Below, piece by piece: positions 16,283-25,932 of a stretch of DNA of 64,000 nt. The stretch's first letter is position 1; every line of letters starts with the position of its first letter. The stretch is from assembly GCA_030685015.1 (NCBI GenBank), contig JAUXWS010000068.1, forward strand, positions 1 through 64,000, in the 5' to 3' direction. Made by a program: the position numbers and the translations under genes. This DNA is from a bacterium. Its GTDB lineage: Bacteria > CAIWAD01. Under the pieces are notes generated by a model. The model was not told the DNA's origin. It ran no database searches and saw only the letters and a program-made list of their open reading frames with translations.

Positions 16283-17497
16283 ATGAAGCGAGTGACTCTC
16301 ACCGCGGCGGCCCTGGCCATGGTGGCCATGCCTTGGCAACAGGCCCACGCGGTGTCCGAGGCCGCCGTGATCTGGCTCTTGATCAGCCCCGGTTCCCGCC
16401 CCGCCGGCATGGGCGAGGCCTTCGTGGCCCTGGCCGACGACGCCTCCGCCACGTGGTGGAATCCGGCCGGCCTGGCTTTCAGCCAGGGCCGCGACGTCCG
16501 CATCATGCATTCCGACTGGCTGCCCGCCTTCAACCTGGACGACATCTTCTTCGACTTCGCCGCCTTCTCCTGGCGGGCGGAATCCCTGGGCGGCACGATG
16601 GGCGTCTCCATCATCTATCTCAACGAGGGTGACCAGACCCACACTGGCGAGAACGGCGAGGTGCTGGGCGTCATCACCAGCAAGGAGTACGCCCTGGGCG
16701 TCAGCTACGGCACCAACCTCAATCCGGAGCTGGGCCTGGGCCTCACCGGCAAGCTGATCGTCTCCGACCTGGCCAGCGGCGTCAAGGTGGGCCAGCAGGA
16801 AGCGGGCATGGGCATCTCCTTCGCCGTGGACCTGGGCATGCTCTGGCAGACCCGCCTGCCCTACGCCGACCGGCCCCTCAACCTGGGCTTCAACCTGGCC
16901 AACATCGGGCCGGAGATCAGCTACGCCGACGAGGCGCAGGCCGATCCCCTCCCCACCAACCTCAAACTGGGCGCGGCGCTCAATGCCTACAACGACCAGC
17001 ACAACGAGGTCAACCTGGTTTTCGACATCAACAAGCAGCTGGTGCACAAGGCGCTGAGCAACCTGACGCGCAAGCAGCTGGACGGCGAAGACGCCTATTG
17101 GAACAACCAGGGACAGCTCACCACCGAGGCCTTCGACAACCAGGGCAATCCCAACTCGCCGGCCTTCGACGCCGAGTACGAGACGGACCCCGTCTTCAAG
17201 GCCATGTTCACCTCCTGGTTCCCGCGCGGTGTGAAGAACGAGCTGCAGAACTACATCTACAACGTGGGCGCCGAGTACTGGTACCGCGGCGAGGCGGGCG
17301 GCCTGGGCAAGACCGCCTTCGGCCTGCGCAGCGGCTACCTGAACGACATGGCGGGCCACATCAAGTCCTACACGCTGGGCATGTCGCTGCTCGTCAACAT
17401 GGTCTCCCTGGACTTCAGCTACGAGTTGTCCGCGGACAAGGACAACCCCTCGCCGCGCGACAAGACGATCCGCTACTCCCTGGGCTTCACTTTCTAG
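16283..17497 (+). CDS. PorV/PorQ-family outer-membrane protein
   Basis: 404 residues with a cleavable signal (MKRVTLTAAALAMVAMPWQQAHA) and a FadL-like 14-strand barrel pattern. The early mature segment SPGSRPAGMGEAFVALADDA followed by TWWNPAGLAF is diagnostic of the PorV/UPF0164 family. In Bacteroidota PorV is the type IX secretion shuttle that receives proteins with C-terminal sorting domains, several of which are encoded in this window. The start is ATG 16283, six to seven bases after AGGAGG; longer readings enter the leader. The next gene starts 7 bases after the stop. Function as the T9SS shuttle is inferred; a general PorV-like porin is possible. Confidence 0.85.
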   Translation: MKRVTLTAAALAMVAMPWQQAHAVSEAAVIWLLISPGSRPAGMGEAFVALADDASATWWNPAGLAFSQGRDVRIMHSDWLPAFNLDDIFFDFAAFSWRAESLGGTMGVSIIYLNEGDQTHTGENGEVLGVITSKEYALGVSYGTNLNPELGLGLTGKLIVSDLASGVKVGQQEAGMGISFAVDLGMLWQTRLPYADRPLNLGFNLANIGPEISYADEAQADPLPTNLKLGAALNAYNDQHNEVNLVFDINKQLVHKALSNLTRKQLDGEDAYWNNQGQLTTEAFDNQGNPNSPAFDAEYETDPVFKAMFTSWFPRGVKNELQNYIYNVGAEYWYRGEAGGLGKTAFGLRSGYLNDMAGHIKSYTLGMSLLVNMVSLDFSYELSADKDNPSPRDKTIRYSLGFTF

Positions 17498-17503
17498 GCG
17501 GAC

Positions 17504-20500
17504 ATGAGGGGTCTAGGACCGGCTCGACGCATCCCCATCGTCCTGGGACCGCTGTTGGCGGTCCCAGGGCTGCTGCTGGCCCTGGCCGGAACGGCCCGGG
17601 GGGAAAGCCTGCGCCTGCTGGCCTTGCGCGTGGATTTCCAGCCCGACACCCTGGAGACGACCACGGGGGACGGCCGCTTCGAGAGCGCCTTCCAGTTCTC
17701 CCGTCGGTGGACGATTGATCCCCTGCCGCATGATTCCCTCTACTTCGATTCGCACCTGCGCTTCCTGTCCCACTGGTACGGCCGCGCCTCCCAGGGCGGG
17801 CTGGACCTGGAGTGGGAGATCTGGCCGCGGGGCGGGCAAGCGGCCTACCGCCTGCCCCACCCCATGTGGCACTACCACTGGAACCAGTCCCGCGACCGCA
17901 CCGACGAGCAACTGGCCGAGCTCTTCCGCCACAGCCTGGAGGCCGCCGACGCCGACCCCGCGCTCGCTTTCTTCAACGAGGCGGGAGAACGGCGCTTCCA
18001 CAGCGTGATCATCTTCCACGCCGGCGTGGGGCAGGATTTCGGCGAGGACGACACCCCCCACGACATCCCCTCCGCCTGGCTGGGGGCGCTGGACGGACAG
18101 ACGATGCCGCATGAGACGACGGTGGGCGACGAGACGACGGGCTTGAGCTGGACCGTGCGCCAGGGCCTTATCCTGCCGGAGGGGGAGAACCACGAAAACT
18201 ACCAGCACGGCCTGGCCGGCCTGCTGGTTCTGCAGTTCGGGCACGAACTGGGCCTGCCCAACCTGTACGACGGCCGCACCGGCCGCAGCGTGATCGGCAA
18301 ATGGGGCCTGATGGATCAGGGCAGCGCCAACTACAGCGGCCTGTTGCCCGCCCCCCTCGACGCCTGGAGCCGCCTGCACCTGGGCTGGGGCAGCGTGGAG
18401 GTCGTGGCCGCGGCGCGGGACAGCGTGCAGGTGGCGGCGCCCGACGGCCCCGCCCTGCTGCCCCGCATGGTGCGCATCCCCCTGAACGACGACGAGTACT
18501 ACCTGGTGGAGTACCGCCGCCGGCAGGAGGAGGGCCGCAACTGGACCTGGGCGCGGGACCGCGCCGGCCGCTGGGCCCGGCTGGACAGCTCCTTCACCAT
18601 CAGCTTCCAGGACACCCTGGGCCAGCCCGGCGACAGCACGGGCGTCTTCATCGAGGCGGGCAATCTGGACTTCGACTTGCCGGGCAGCGGCTTGCTGGTC
18701 TGGCACGTGGACGAGCGCGCCGCCACGCCGGAGGCCATCGCCGCCAACACGGTGAACGACGATCCCCGGCGTCGGGGGGTGGATCTGGTGGAGGGGGATG
18801 GCGTGCAGGACATCGGGCGCGACTACGGGTTCTTCTCCATGCGCGGCTCGGTGGCCCTGGGCGGCAACGAGGATCCCTGGCAGCAGCCCAACACGGGCTG
18901 GACCCTGGCCAACCCGCACTATTCCTACCGCAACGTGAGCCTGGCCTGGGACACGGAGCCTCCCACCAGCACCAACGACGGCCTCTTCACCGGCCTGCGC
19001 CTGGACGGCTTCAGCGGTCCTGACGGGCAGGGCGTCTGGCCCGACCACGGGCGCTTCAACCTTTCCTGGGATCTGCGTCCGGCCGCCCATGGCCTTTCCC
19101 TGACACCGCCCCTGGAGGGGACGGCCGCCGTGGATGTCATGTTGCAAGCCTTCTGCTGGCCTGAGGACGGGGAAAGCCTGGCGGCCTGCGTGGCCTTGCG
19201 CGACGGACTGGGCCGCTCCTACGGCCGGGTGCTGGGCGGCGACCTGGCCACCTGGCCCCGGGCCGACGGCCATGCCAGCCTGCTGCCCACCGACTGGCAG
19301 GACGGATTGGACGGCCTCTGGGCTTTGGAGGACGGCGGCGAGGCGCGCCTGCTGGCCTGGCGCGGCGACAGCCTGGCCCTCTTCCGTCCCATGGGCCTGC
19401 CGCGTCTTTTCACCACCGAGCGCTTCTGGGCCGGCGAGCAGGGGATCCAGGCCGTGCTGCCCACGGGAGGAGGCGCCCCGGCCGCGGGCGACCCCTGGCG
19501 CGGGCGCCAACCCGGCCTCTTCGTCGTGAGCGGCCAGATGCTGCTGCGGCTTGATCCGGCGGCGCTCACCGTGGTCCAGGTGCTGGGCTCGGTCCCGGCG
19601 GGCGAGCTGCGCCTGGTGGAGGTGGAGGACGACAGCGGCTACCCCGGCCTGCTGGTGAAAGGCGACCACCCCCGCGTCTATCTGGCCGGGCGCAATGTGC
19701 TGGGCGAGGGTGGGACACTCCCCGCCGGCGCGGACCTGCTGGCCCTGGATGCCGTGTGGGAGGCCCGGGTTCCCGAGTCCACCGACACGCTGGAGGCCAC
19801 CGCCCTGCTGCGCGATGAGGATGGGGCCAGCCTCTTCCGGGGATCGCGGCTCCTGCGACGCCTCGATTGCCCGAACCTGTCGGTGCGGCCCCTCCAGTTC
19901 GGACCCGATCCGGGGCTGGAGCTGGCCTTCCAGCTGCCGGGGGGCGGCCTGCGGATCTACAGCCAAGCGGGCACCCTCCTGGCCCAGCTGGCGCTGGAGG
20001 ACGGTCATGGCGCCCCCTTGACCGGATCGCGGACGGACGAGGGCGGCCTCGCCGTGATGGCCGCCTCCTCCGATCGGTTGTCGGGCCTCGAAGCTGCCGG
20101 GCTGGCGCCTCCCACCTGGCCCCGCATCATGCCGCCCCTGGTGGACGGCCCGCTGCTGCTGCCCGAGCTGGGGCTGGTGCTGGGCCTGCGCCGGGACGGC
20201 CGCCTGGCGGCCTGGGAAGCGGAGCTGGACCACCCGGTGTGGACCCAGCGCCGGGGCCTGGACGGCCGCGGTCGACCCTGGTCCAGCGGCGCAACCCACC
20301 AGGAGGCGGTCCGGATCGTGCGGGAGAACCCCGCCTTCGTCTGGCCCAACCCGGCCTCGACCGTGGCCCACCTGCGCTTCCTCCTGGGGGCGCCGGCCCG
20401 GGTCACCCTGCACGCCTACGACACGGCGGGGGATCGCGTCGCCAGCCTGGGCGCCTCCTTCGACCGGGCGGGTGAGCACGAGCTGAGCTGGGACCTGCGC

Positions 20501-20590
20501 GGCGTCGCCCCGGGCGCCTACTTCTGCCTTCTGCAGGCGGAGGGCGGCGAGTCCTGGACGAGGCGCGTCAAGCTGGCGGTGATCCGATGA
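17504..20590 (+). CDS. Secreted M6-like protein lacking the zinc-binding HE pair, with C-terminal sorting domain
   Basis: 1028 residues. After a signal peptide comes a domain resembling M6 (immune inhibitor A) metallopeptidases. The usual HEFGHxLGLPDLYD appears as LQFGHELGLPNLYD: residues 243-244 are Leu-Gln instead of His-Glu, while His247, the GLP turn and the following GKWGLMDQGS (about 266-275) are kept. Without the first His and the catalytic Glu, standard activity is not expected. The middle is beta-rich. The last ~80 residues (VWPNPASTVAHLRF... to VKLAVIR) form a type IX-style sorting domain. It lies 7 bases after the PorV-like gene and overlaps the next gene by ATGA, so it is probably exported with PorV help. 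Confidence 0.8.
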   Translation: MRGLGPARRIPIVLGPLLAVPGLLLALAGTARGESLRLLALRVDFQPDTLETTTGDGRFESAFQFSRRWTIDPLPHDSLYFDSHLRFLSHWYGRASQGGLDLEWEIWPRGGQAAYRLPHPMWHYHWNQSRDRTDEQLAELFRHSLEAADADPALAFFNEAGERRFHSVIIFHAGVGQDFGEDDTPHDIPSAWLGALDGQTMPHETTVGDETTGLSWTVRQGLILPEGENHENYQHGLAGLLVLQFGHELGLPNLYDGRTGRSVIGKWGLMDQGSANYSGLLPAPLDAWSRLHLGWGSVEVVAAARDSVQVAAPDGPALLPRMVRIPLNDDEYYLVEYRRRQEEGRNWTWARDRAGRWARLDSSFTISFQDTLGQPGDSTGVFIEAGNLDFDLPGSGLLVWHVDERAATPEAIAANTVNDDPRRRGVDLVEGDGVQDIGRDYGFFSMRGSVALGGNEDPWQQPNTGWTLANPHYSYRNVSLAWDTEPPTSTNDGLFTGLRLDGFSGPDGQGVWPDHGRFNLSWDLRPAAHGLSLTPPLEGTAAVDVMLQAFCWPEDGESLAACVALRDGLGRSYGRVLGGDLATWPRADGHASLLPTDWQDGLDGLWALEDGGEARLLAWRGDSLALFRPMGLPRLFTTERFWAGEQGIQAVLPTGGGAPAAGDPWRGRQPGLFVVSGQMLLRLDPAALTVVQVLGSVPAGELRLVEVEDDSGYPGLLVKGDHPRVYLAGRNVLGEGGTLPAGADLLALDAVWEARVPESTDTLEATALLRDEDGASLFRGSRLLRRLDCPNLSVRPLQFGPDPGLELAFQLPGGGLRIYSQAGTLLAQLALEDGHGAPLTGSRTDEGGLAVMAASSDRLSGLEAAGLAPPTWPRIMPPLVDGPLLLPELGLVLGLRRDGRLAAWEAELDHPVWTQRRGLDGRGRPWSSGATHQEAVRIVRENPAFVWPNPASTVAHLRFLLGAPARVTLHAYDTAGDRVASLGASFDRAGEHELSWDLRGVAPGAYFCLLQAEGGESWTRRVKLAVIR

Positions 20591-23500
20591 TCGCCCTCGT
20601 CCAGCTGCGGCGCCTGTGGCTGCCGCTCCTGCTCGCCCTGGCGGCCAGGATCGCCGCCCAGCCCGTCGCCTACAACCACCCGGACCTGGAGTGGCACTCC
20701 AGCGAGCTGGCCCACTGCACCATCCATGTCCACGAGGGGCTGGAGGACCTCGGTCTGGTGGCCGCCCAGATCATGGAGGAGATCTGGGATCCCATCACCT
20801 CCCTCTACGGCTATGAGCCCGACACCCGCGTCCACCTCATCTTCTACGACACGGACGATTACTCCAACGGCGGCGCCTACTTCTACAACAACAAGATCAT
20901 CATCTGGGCGACCAGCCTTGACTTCGACCTGCGCGGCCAGCACAACTGGCTGCGCAACGTGCTCACCCACGAGTTCACCCACATCGTCCAACTGGGGGCC
21001 GCCCGCAAGTTCAGCCGCCAAATGCCCTTCCTCTACTTCCAGATGATGGGCTACGAGCCGGAGAAGCGGGACGACGTGGTGCAGGGCTTTCCCAACCGGG
21101 TCGCCTCCTATCCCCTGGCCGGCACGATGGTGCCCGCCTGGTTCGCCGAAGGCACGGCCCAGCGCATGGTCGAAGGCCACCGCTACGACTTCTGGGACAG
21201 CCACCGCGACATGGTCCTGCGCGACCGCGTGCTCCACGGCGCTCTCTTCGATCTGGACGAGATGGCCTCCTTCGACAAGAACTCGGTGGGGGGCGAATCC
21301 GTCTACAACCAGGGCTTCAGTCTCGTCAACTGGATCGCGGAGCGGCATGGGGACGAAAGCCTGCGCCGCCTGTCGGAGGAGCTGGCGCGGCCCCACCGCC
21401 TCTCCATGGCCACGGCGATGGAGCGGGTGCTGGGTGTGGACGGCCACGAGCTGTGGCGCCGCTGGAAGGCCGACCTGGAGGAGGACTATGCCCGGCAGTT
21501 GGCCGGCGTGGACGGCCGGGGCGTGGAAGGGCGCCTCGTCTCGACCAGCCGCGTGGTCAGTCAGGCGGGGGGCGGCCGCGACGAGCACCGCGAGGAGCTG
21601 CGCACTCCGCCGACCAGCCTGGCGCCCCACCTGCCGGCAGGCAGCTGCTGCGCGGGCCTGGGCGCGGTCTGCGCCTTCCCCGAGGCGGCCGATGAGCTGG
21701 GCCCCACCAACAACATCAATCCCCGGGTCTCACCGGACGGGCGCCATGTCTACTACGCCTCCAACGGGGATGCCGACTGGCTGGGCATGACCGACCTCTG
21801 GCGCTACGACCGCCAGGCCGGCACCTGCGAGAAAGTGCTGCCCAACATCCGCGGCCCCTTCGCCCTGAGCCCCGACGGAGCCAGCGTCATCTTCTCGCGC
21901 ACCAGCCCGGTGGACAAGCTGGGCCGCCATTACCGCGACCTCTACCAGTACTGGTTCGAGGAGAAAGTGACGCGCCGCCTGACCGAGGGGGCGCGCCTCA
22001 GCCAGCCTGACCTCGCCCCCGACGGCCGCCGATTGGTGGCCGTGCAGAACGGCGGCGGCTCCACCTGGCCCGTCCTCTTCGAGCTGGACAGCCTGGACGG
22101 CCCGGCCTGGCAGGCCCTGTCCAAGCGCCAACGCAAGGCGGCGCCGCGGCTGCAGGCCCGTCGGCTGGGGCAGGAGCCCTACGGCAGCCAGTTCTTCCAG
22201 CCGCGCTGGGACCCGCGCGGCACCCGCATCGTGGCCGCCCGCGCCTGGGGTCATGGCCGCGACCTGGTGGAGCTGGACCCCGCCACCGGCGCCACGCGCG
22301 AGCTGCTGGCCACACAGCTGGACGAGCGGCAGGCCACCTTCAGCGCGGACGGACGGTGGCTGGTCTACGCCCAGGACGAGGGCGGCATCTTCAACATCTG
22401 GCGCCTGGACCTGGAGGAGGGGCGACGCGAGCGCCTGACGGCGGTGACGGGCGGCGCCTTCATGCCGACCCTGGCCGGCGACACGCTCTACTACAGCGGC
22501 TACCGGGACCAGGGCTTCCGCCTCTTCGAACTGGCCCCCCTGCACGACCAGCAGGACGCCCCGGCGGCCCTGCGCCCGCACTACGCGGAGGCGATCCCGC
22601 CCCTGGGCACGGCGGACCAGGATCCGGCCCCCCGGACCTGGCAGCCCCTCCGCACGGAGTTCGAGAAACCCTTCTGGATCCCGCGCCTGGTGGTGGATGA
22701 CGGCGAGCTGAAGCCCGGCCTCTTCTTCCTCAACATGGATGTCTTCGAGAAGGTGGAGCTGAGCGGCGGCGTGGCGGCGGCCCGTCTCACCAACATGGAC
22801 CTCTTCGCCTCGGCCAGCGCCGCGCTGGGCAAGGGCGCGGTCTTCACCGAGCTTTACGGCATGACGCGGGACCACGACGAGCGCTTCGATGATCCCTTCG
22901 TCATCGTGGGCGAGACGCCCGACGGCGCCCCCCGCTTCGACCAGTACGGCGTCCGCTACCGCTTCAGCCTGGCCGAGGGCCACCTGGGCTGGCGCCGTCG
23001 CCTGAGCGACGTGCTCAGTGTCGAGGGCGCCGTCAGCCTGGCCAACTACAAGGCCTCCTACAAGCGGCCGCCCCTCACTGTCAACTACGACTACTACAAG
23101 GGGACGGGCCTGCGCCTCCGCTTCGACCACCAGCTGGAGGCCGGGCGGCGGGTGGACGACTTCATCAACCCCCGCGGGCGCCGCTGGGCCAGCCTGGAGC
23201 TGCGCCAGCACTGGGACCGCCTCATCGACGGCTTCGAGGTCAGCTCGGCCGGCCTGCTCGAGGAGGTCTACACGCCCGCCACCTTCCTCGAAGGGGAGCT
23301 GGCCCTGGGCCGCAGTTGGGCCCTGCCCTTCTGGCCGGCCCTGTCGCTCACCGTGGACGGCAAGGCGGCGCTCATCGGCGACGCCGAGGTGGACGACTTC
23401 TTCCACACCTACGCCGGCGGGCTGATGGGCCTGCGCGGCTACTCCTACTACAGCCTGGGCGGGGTGCGAAAGGCGCTGGGGCACGTGCGGCTGGGCTTTC

Positions 23501-23817
23501 CCATCATCCGCCGCGTGGGCTGGCCGCTGGGACCTTGGCATGTCAAGCGCCTCTACGGCAGCCTCAATGCCGGCGCCGGCGACGCCTGGGGCGGCCGCGG
23601 CCCCGCCTTCGACCTCAAGCGCGAGGTGGGCGGCGACCTCAAGCTCTTCCTCACCTCGTGGGCCATGCTGCCCACCGCCCTGACCGTGGGCGCCGCCTAC
23701 GGCCTGGACGAGTTCCGCGTGCCGGCGCTGGATCCGGGTGAATTCTACGGCCGGGAGTGGCGCTGGTACGCCACCCTCCTTTTCGAATTCGATGTCTTCC
23801 AGGAGCGGATACCATGA
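20587..23817 (+). CDS. Gluzincin metallopeptidase - beta-propeller - outer-membrane barrel fusion
   Basis: 1076 residues. After a signal peptide, a peptidase MA-like domain carries THEFTHIVQLG (His128, Glu129, His132) and the third zinc ligand in AWFAEGTAQ (Glu188), so this protease looks intact. Residues ~370-690 contain TolB/WD40-like repeats (RVSPDGRHVYYASNGD, AFALSPDG-type, TFSADGRWLVYAQDE). The rest is a beta-barrel with surface-antigen (Bam/D15-like) features: LMGLRGYSYYSLGG and repeated aromatic strands. A short Cys-containing insert (GSCCAGLGAVC, about 350) links protease and propeller. This would put an active protease and a propeller on an outer-membrane anchor. ATGA overlaps join it to both neighbours. 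Confidence 0.82.
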   Translation: MIALVQLRRLWLPLLLALAARIAAQPVAYNHPDLEWHSSELAHCTIHVHEGLEDLGLVAAQIMEEIWDPITSLYGYEPDTRVHLIFYDTDDYSNGGAYFYNNKIIIWATSLDFDLRGQHNWLRNVLTHEFTHIVQLGAARKFSRQMPFLYFQMMGYEPEKRDDVVQGFPNRVASYPLAGTMVPAWFAEGTAQRMVEGHRYDFWDSHRDMVLRDRVLHGALFDLDEMASFDKNSVGGESVYNQGFSLVNWIAERHGDESLRRLSEELARPHRLSMATAMERVLGVDGHELWRRWKADLEEDYARQLAGVDGRGVEGRLVSTSRVVSQAGGGRDEHREELRTPPTSLAPHLPAGSCCAGLGAVCAFPEAADELGPTNNINPRVSPDGRHVYYASNGDADWLGMTDLWRYDRQAGTCEKVLPNIRGPFALSPDGASVIFSRTSPVDKLGRHYRDLYQYWFEEKVTRRLTEGARLSQPDLAPDGRRLVAVQNGGGSTWPVLFELDSLDGPAWQALSKRQRKAAPRLQARRLGQEPYGSQFFQPRWDPRGTRIVAARAWGHGRDLVELDPATGATRELLATQLDERQATFSADGRWLVYAQDEGGIFNIWRLDLEEGRRERLTAVTGGAFMPTLAGDTLYYSGYRDQGFRLFELAPLHDQQDAPAALRPHYAEAIPPLGTADQDPAPRTWQPLRTEFEKPFWIPRLVVDDGELKPGLFFLNMDVFEKVELSGGVAAARLTNMDLFASASAALGKGAVFTELYGMTRDHDERFDDPFVIVGETPDGAPRFDQYGVRYRFSLAEGHLGWRRRLSDVLSVEGAVSLANYKASYKRPPLTVNYDYYKGTGLRLRFDHQLEAGRRVDDFINPRGRRWASLELRQHWDRLIDGFEVSSAGLLEEVYTPATFLEGELALGRSWALPFWPALSLTVDGKAALIGDAEVDDFFHTYAGGLMGLRGYSYYSLGGVRKALGHVRLGFPIIRRVGWPLGPWHVKRLYGSLNAGAGDAWGGRGPAFDLKREVGGDLKLFLTSWAMLPTALTVGAAYGLDEFRVPALDPGEFYGREWRWYATLLFEFDVFQERIP

Positions 23818-25127
23818 AATTGCTGGAGGAATTATCGATAGGAAAGCTCGTGTTGACGGGATTCCTGTTGTCGAGTGGATGCGTTCCAGCCGAGGCTAGC
23901 ACTGGGTCGATTAAGGAGCGTTTGTTCGCCCAGAGCGCTACTTCCAGGGGAATGCAGAGGGCGGCACCCGCTGCTTTCGGGACCTGTGAGAGTACCGGGG
24001 ATTACACATATACATACGGTGATAGAGAGAGCATCCTGGATGCGAAGCGCTTGTGCGAAGAACTGGCCATTCGTGCGGCGGTCGAGCAGTGCGGACTCTT
24101 CATAACCGCTACGACCGACATCGAGAACAGCCAGCTGAAGCAGGATCTAGTCAGGATTATCGCCGCTGGATTTGTGAAGCGAAAGGACGTGATCGATCAC
24201 CGCGTCGAGGACCGCACCGTTTATTACAAAGTCACCATTGTTCTGGAAGAAGAGCAGCTGTCGCAAGCCTTCATTGCTGGGCAGGATCCGCGATCAAACA
24301 TTTCGTTAGCTGCGCCGATTAACAAGCCTGAGAAACAGCACAGAGGGATTGACCTGCTGCAGGCCCTGCTCCTGCCCGGCTTCGACCAGGCCCAGCGCGG
24401 CCAGTGGGTCAGGGCCTCCCTCTTCTTCGCCGTTGAGGCCGGCGTGCTGCTGGGCGCCCGCGCCCTCAACGCCCGCGGCCGGGAGCTGGACGACGATTTC
24501 AAGGCCTTCGCCAATGAGCACTGGAGTTACGAGCGCTACATCCAGTGGCGCACCCATCGCGGGGAGTACGCCCTGGAGGAGGGCTACCTCGACCGCGGTT
24601 TCGCGGCGGCGGACCTGGCCGGACTGGACGAGGCGGGCATCGCCGCCCTCTTCGCCCACACGGCGGACGACGTGTTCAGCCCCACCGGCGGCCAGGGCAG
24701 CCATATCCTGCCCGGCTTCTTCCTGGAGGGCTACAGCGCGGGAATGGACGGCGCCTGGGACCACTTCTCCCTCAGCCGCACCCAGCAGTTCTACGAGATG
24801 ATCGGCAAGTACGCCCAGTTCCAGCGGGGCTGGGAACTCTACGGCACGGACAACGGCTGGCAGTTCGTGGCCCAGCAGCCCTGGCACTTCCAGGAGTTCT
24901 GCGGCCAGAGCCGGACCTACATGCAGATGCGCGCCGACAGCAACGACAAGCTCATCCTGGCCGACCGCTTGATGGGCCTGCTCGTGCTCAACCACGTCGC
25001 CTCCTTCCTCGACGTGCTGATCCAGACCCGCCGGGAGGGCGGCCCCGACCTGCGGGTGCGCACGGCCAGCCTGGAGACGGGGCACGGTCGGCAACCCGGC
25101 CTCAGCCTGGCCTGGCGCTTCCGATGA
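23814..25127 (+). CDS. Lipoprotein with LPP20/FlgT-N-like domain and DUF5683-like C-terminus
   Basis: 437 residues, starting at ATG 23814 which overlaps the previous stop (ATGA). The signal peptide ends in LSSGC (Cys23), a plausible lipoprotein site. Residues ~45-160 resemble the LPP20/FlgT N-terminal fold: a helix rich in Ala (AKRLCEELAIRAAVEQCG) followed by a KRKDVIDHRVEDRTVYYKVT strand pair. From ~175 the protein changes to a DUF5683-like part starting LLQALLLPGFDQAQRGQW with membrane-embedded helices. The DNA of the first ~500 bases is clearly less GC-rich and uses different codons from the second part and from all neighbours, suggesting a mosaic gene. Function unknown; probably periplasm-facing at the outer membrane. 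Confidence 0.65.
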   Translation: MKLLEELSIGKLVLTGFLLSSGCVPAEASTGSIKERLFAQSATSRGMQRAAPAAFGTCESTGDYTYTYGDRESILDAKRLCEELAIRAAVEQCGLFITATTDIENSQLKQDLVRIIAAGFVKRKDVIDHRVEDRTVYYKVTIVLEEEQLSQAFIAGQDPRSNISLAAPINKPEKQHRGIDLLQALLLPGFDQAQRGQWVRASLFFAVEAGVLLGARALNARGRELDDDFKAFANEHWSYERYIQWRTHRGEYALEEGYLDRGFAAADLAGLDEAGIAALFAHTADDVFSPTGGQGSHILPGFFLEGYSAGMDGAWDHFSLSRTQQFYEMIGKYAQFQRGWELYGTDNGWQFVAQQPWHFQEFCGQSRTYMQMRADSNDKLILADRLMGLLVLNHVASFLDVLIQTRREGGPDLRVRTASLETGHGRQPGLSLAWRFR

Positions 25128-25864
25128 GCCTGTGCCCCATCGCCGGGCGGCCCGTCCCGCTGCTGCTGCTGGCCGGCCTCCTGCTGGCCGGGGCCGCCGC
25201 CGCCACCCCCTTCCGCCGCGCGCCGCTGCCCGCCGCGCCGCTGGATTCCCTGCGGATCGAGGCGGCGCCTCCCGCCCTGCCGCGTCCAGCGGGCCTCGTG
25301 TCGCCGGGCGGCGCTTTCCTGCGCTCGCTGGTGGTGCCGGGCTGGGGCCAGGCCGCCGTGGCGCGCCATCGGCCGGAACTGAGGGGCAAGGGCCGCACCG
25401 GCTTCTGGCTGGACCTGGGCCTGGTGGCGGGGGCCTGGGGTCTCAACCGCCTGAGCGGGATCAAGGCCAGCGAATACCGGGCCTATGCCCGGCGGCAGGC
25501 CGGCGCCGGCGACCATGGCCGCGGCAGCGATTACTGGGTGGATGTCTCCAACCACCAGAGCCGGGCCGACTTCAACCGCGCCATGTTGGAGAACGGCCTG
25601 CCCCAGCGCCGCTACCTGGACCCGGCCGACGGCTGGAGCTGGCCCCAGGAGGCGGACCTTCTGCGCTACCGCGACCTGCGCGCCGTGTCCGAGCACGCCT
25701 CCTCCCAGGCCCTGGCCGTGGGCGGCGCCATCTTCGTCAACCACGTGCTCAGCGGCGTGGGCGCCCTCCGCTTGGCCCGCCAGGAGCTGGAGCTGGCCGC
25801 CTACCCGGTGGAGGGCGGACTGGGCCTGGCCCTTTCCCTGGACCTGACGCCGCGCCTGCGGTAG
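25124..25864 (+). CDS. DUF5683-like membrane protein
   Basis: 246 residues. A signal/anchor helix (VPLLLLAGLLLAGAAAA) is followed by AFLRSLVVPGWGQAAV, the short motif that marks DUF5683 proteins and that also appears, as LLQALLLPGFDQAQ, in the preceding gene. Two further hydrophobic segments follow (TGFWLDLGLVAGAWGL and QALAVGGAIFVNHVLSGVGA). No enzymatic motif is seen. Its ATG overlaps the previous stop, making it the last member of the coupled chain that starts with the PorV-like gene. Paralogy with the C-terminal half of its neighbour suggests duplication. Confidence 0.65.
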   Translation: MSLCPIAGRPVPLLLLAGLLLAGAAAATPFRRAPLPAAPLDSLRIEAAPPALPRPAGLVSPGGAFLRSLVVPGWGQAAVARHRPELRGKGRTGFWLDLGLVAGAWGLNRLSGIKASEYRAYARRQAGAGDHGRGSDYWVDVSNHQSRADFNRAMLENGLPQRRYLDPADGWSWPQEADLLRYRDLRAVSEHASSQALAVGGAIFVNHVLSGVGALRLARQELELAAYPVEGGLGLALSLDLTPRLR

Positions 25865-25932
25865 CGGCATGTTCCGGACATGATCCTTGTGGCGGGCCGC
25901 GGCCCCCACCCAACCACGGGTGCGGCAATCCC

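Noticed and set aside
20518-21630. Long antisense open frames, here and opposite most genes
   Set aside because: In DNA this GC-rich, stops are rare in all frames; these frames show no family motifs and mirror conserved genes on the other strand.
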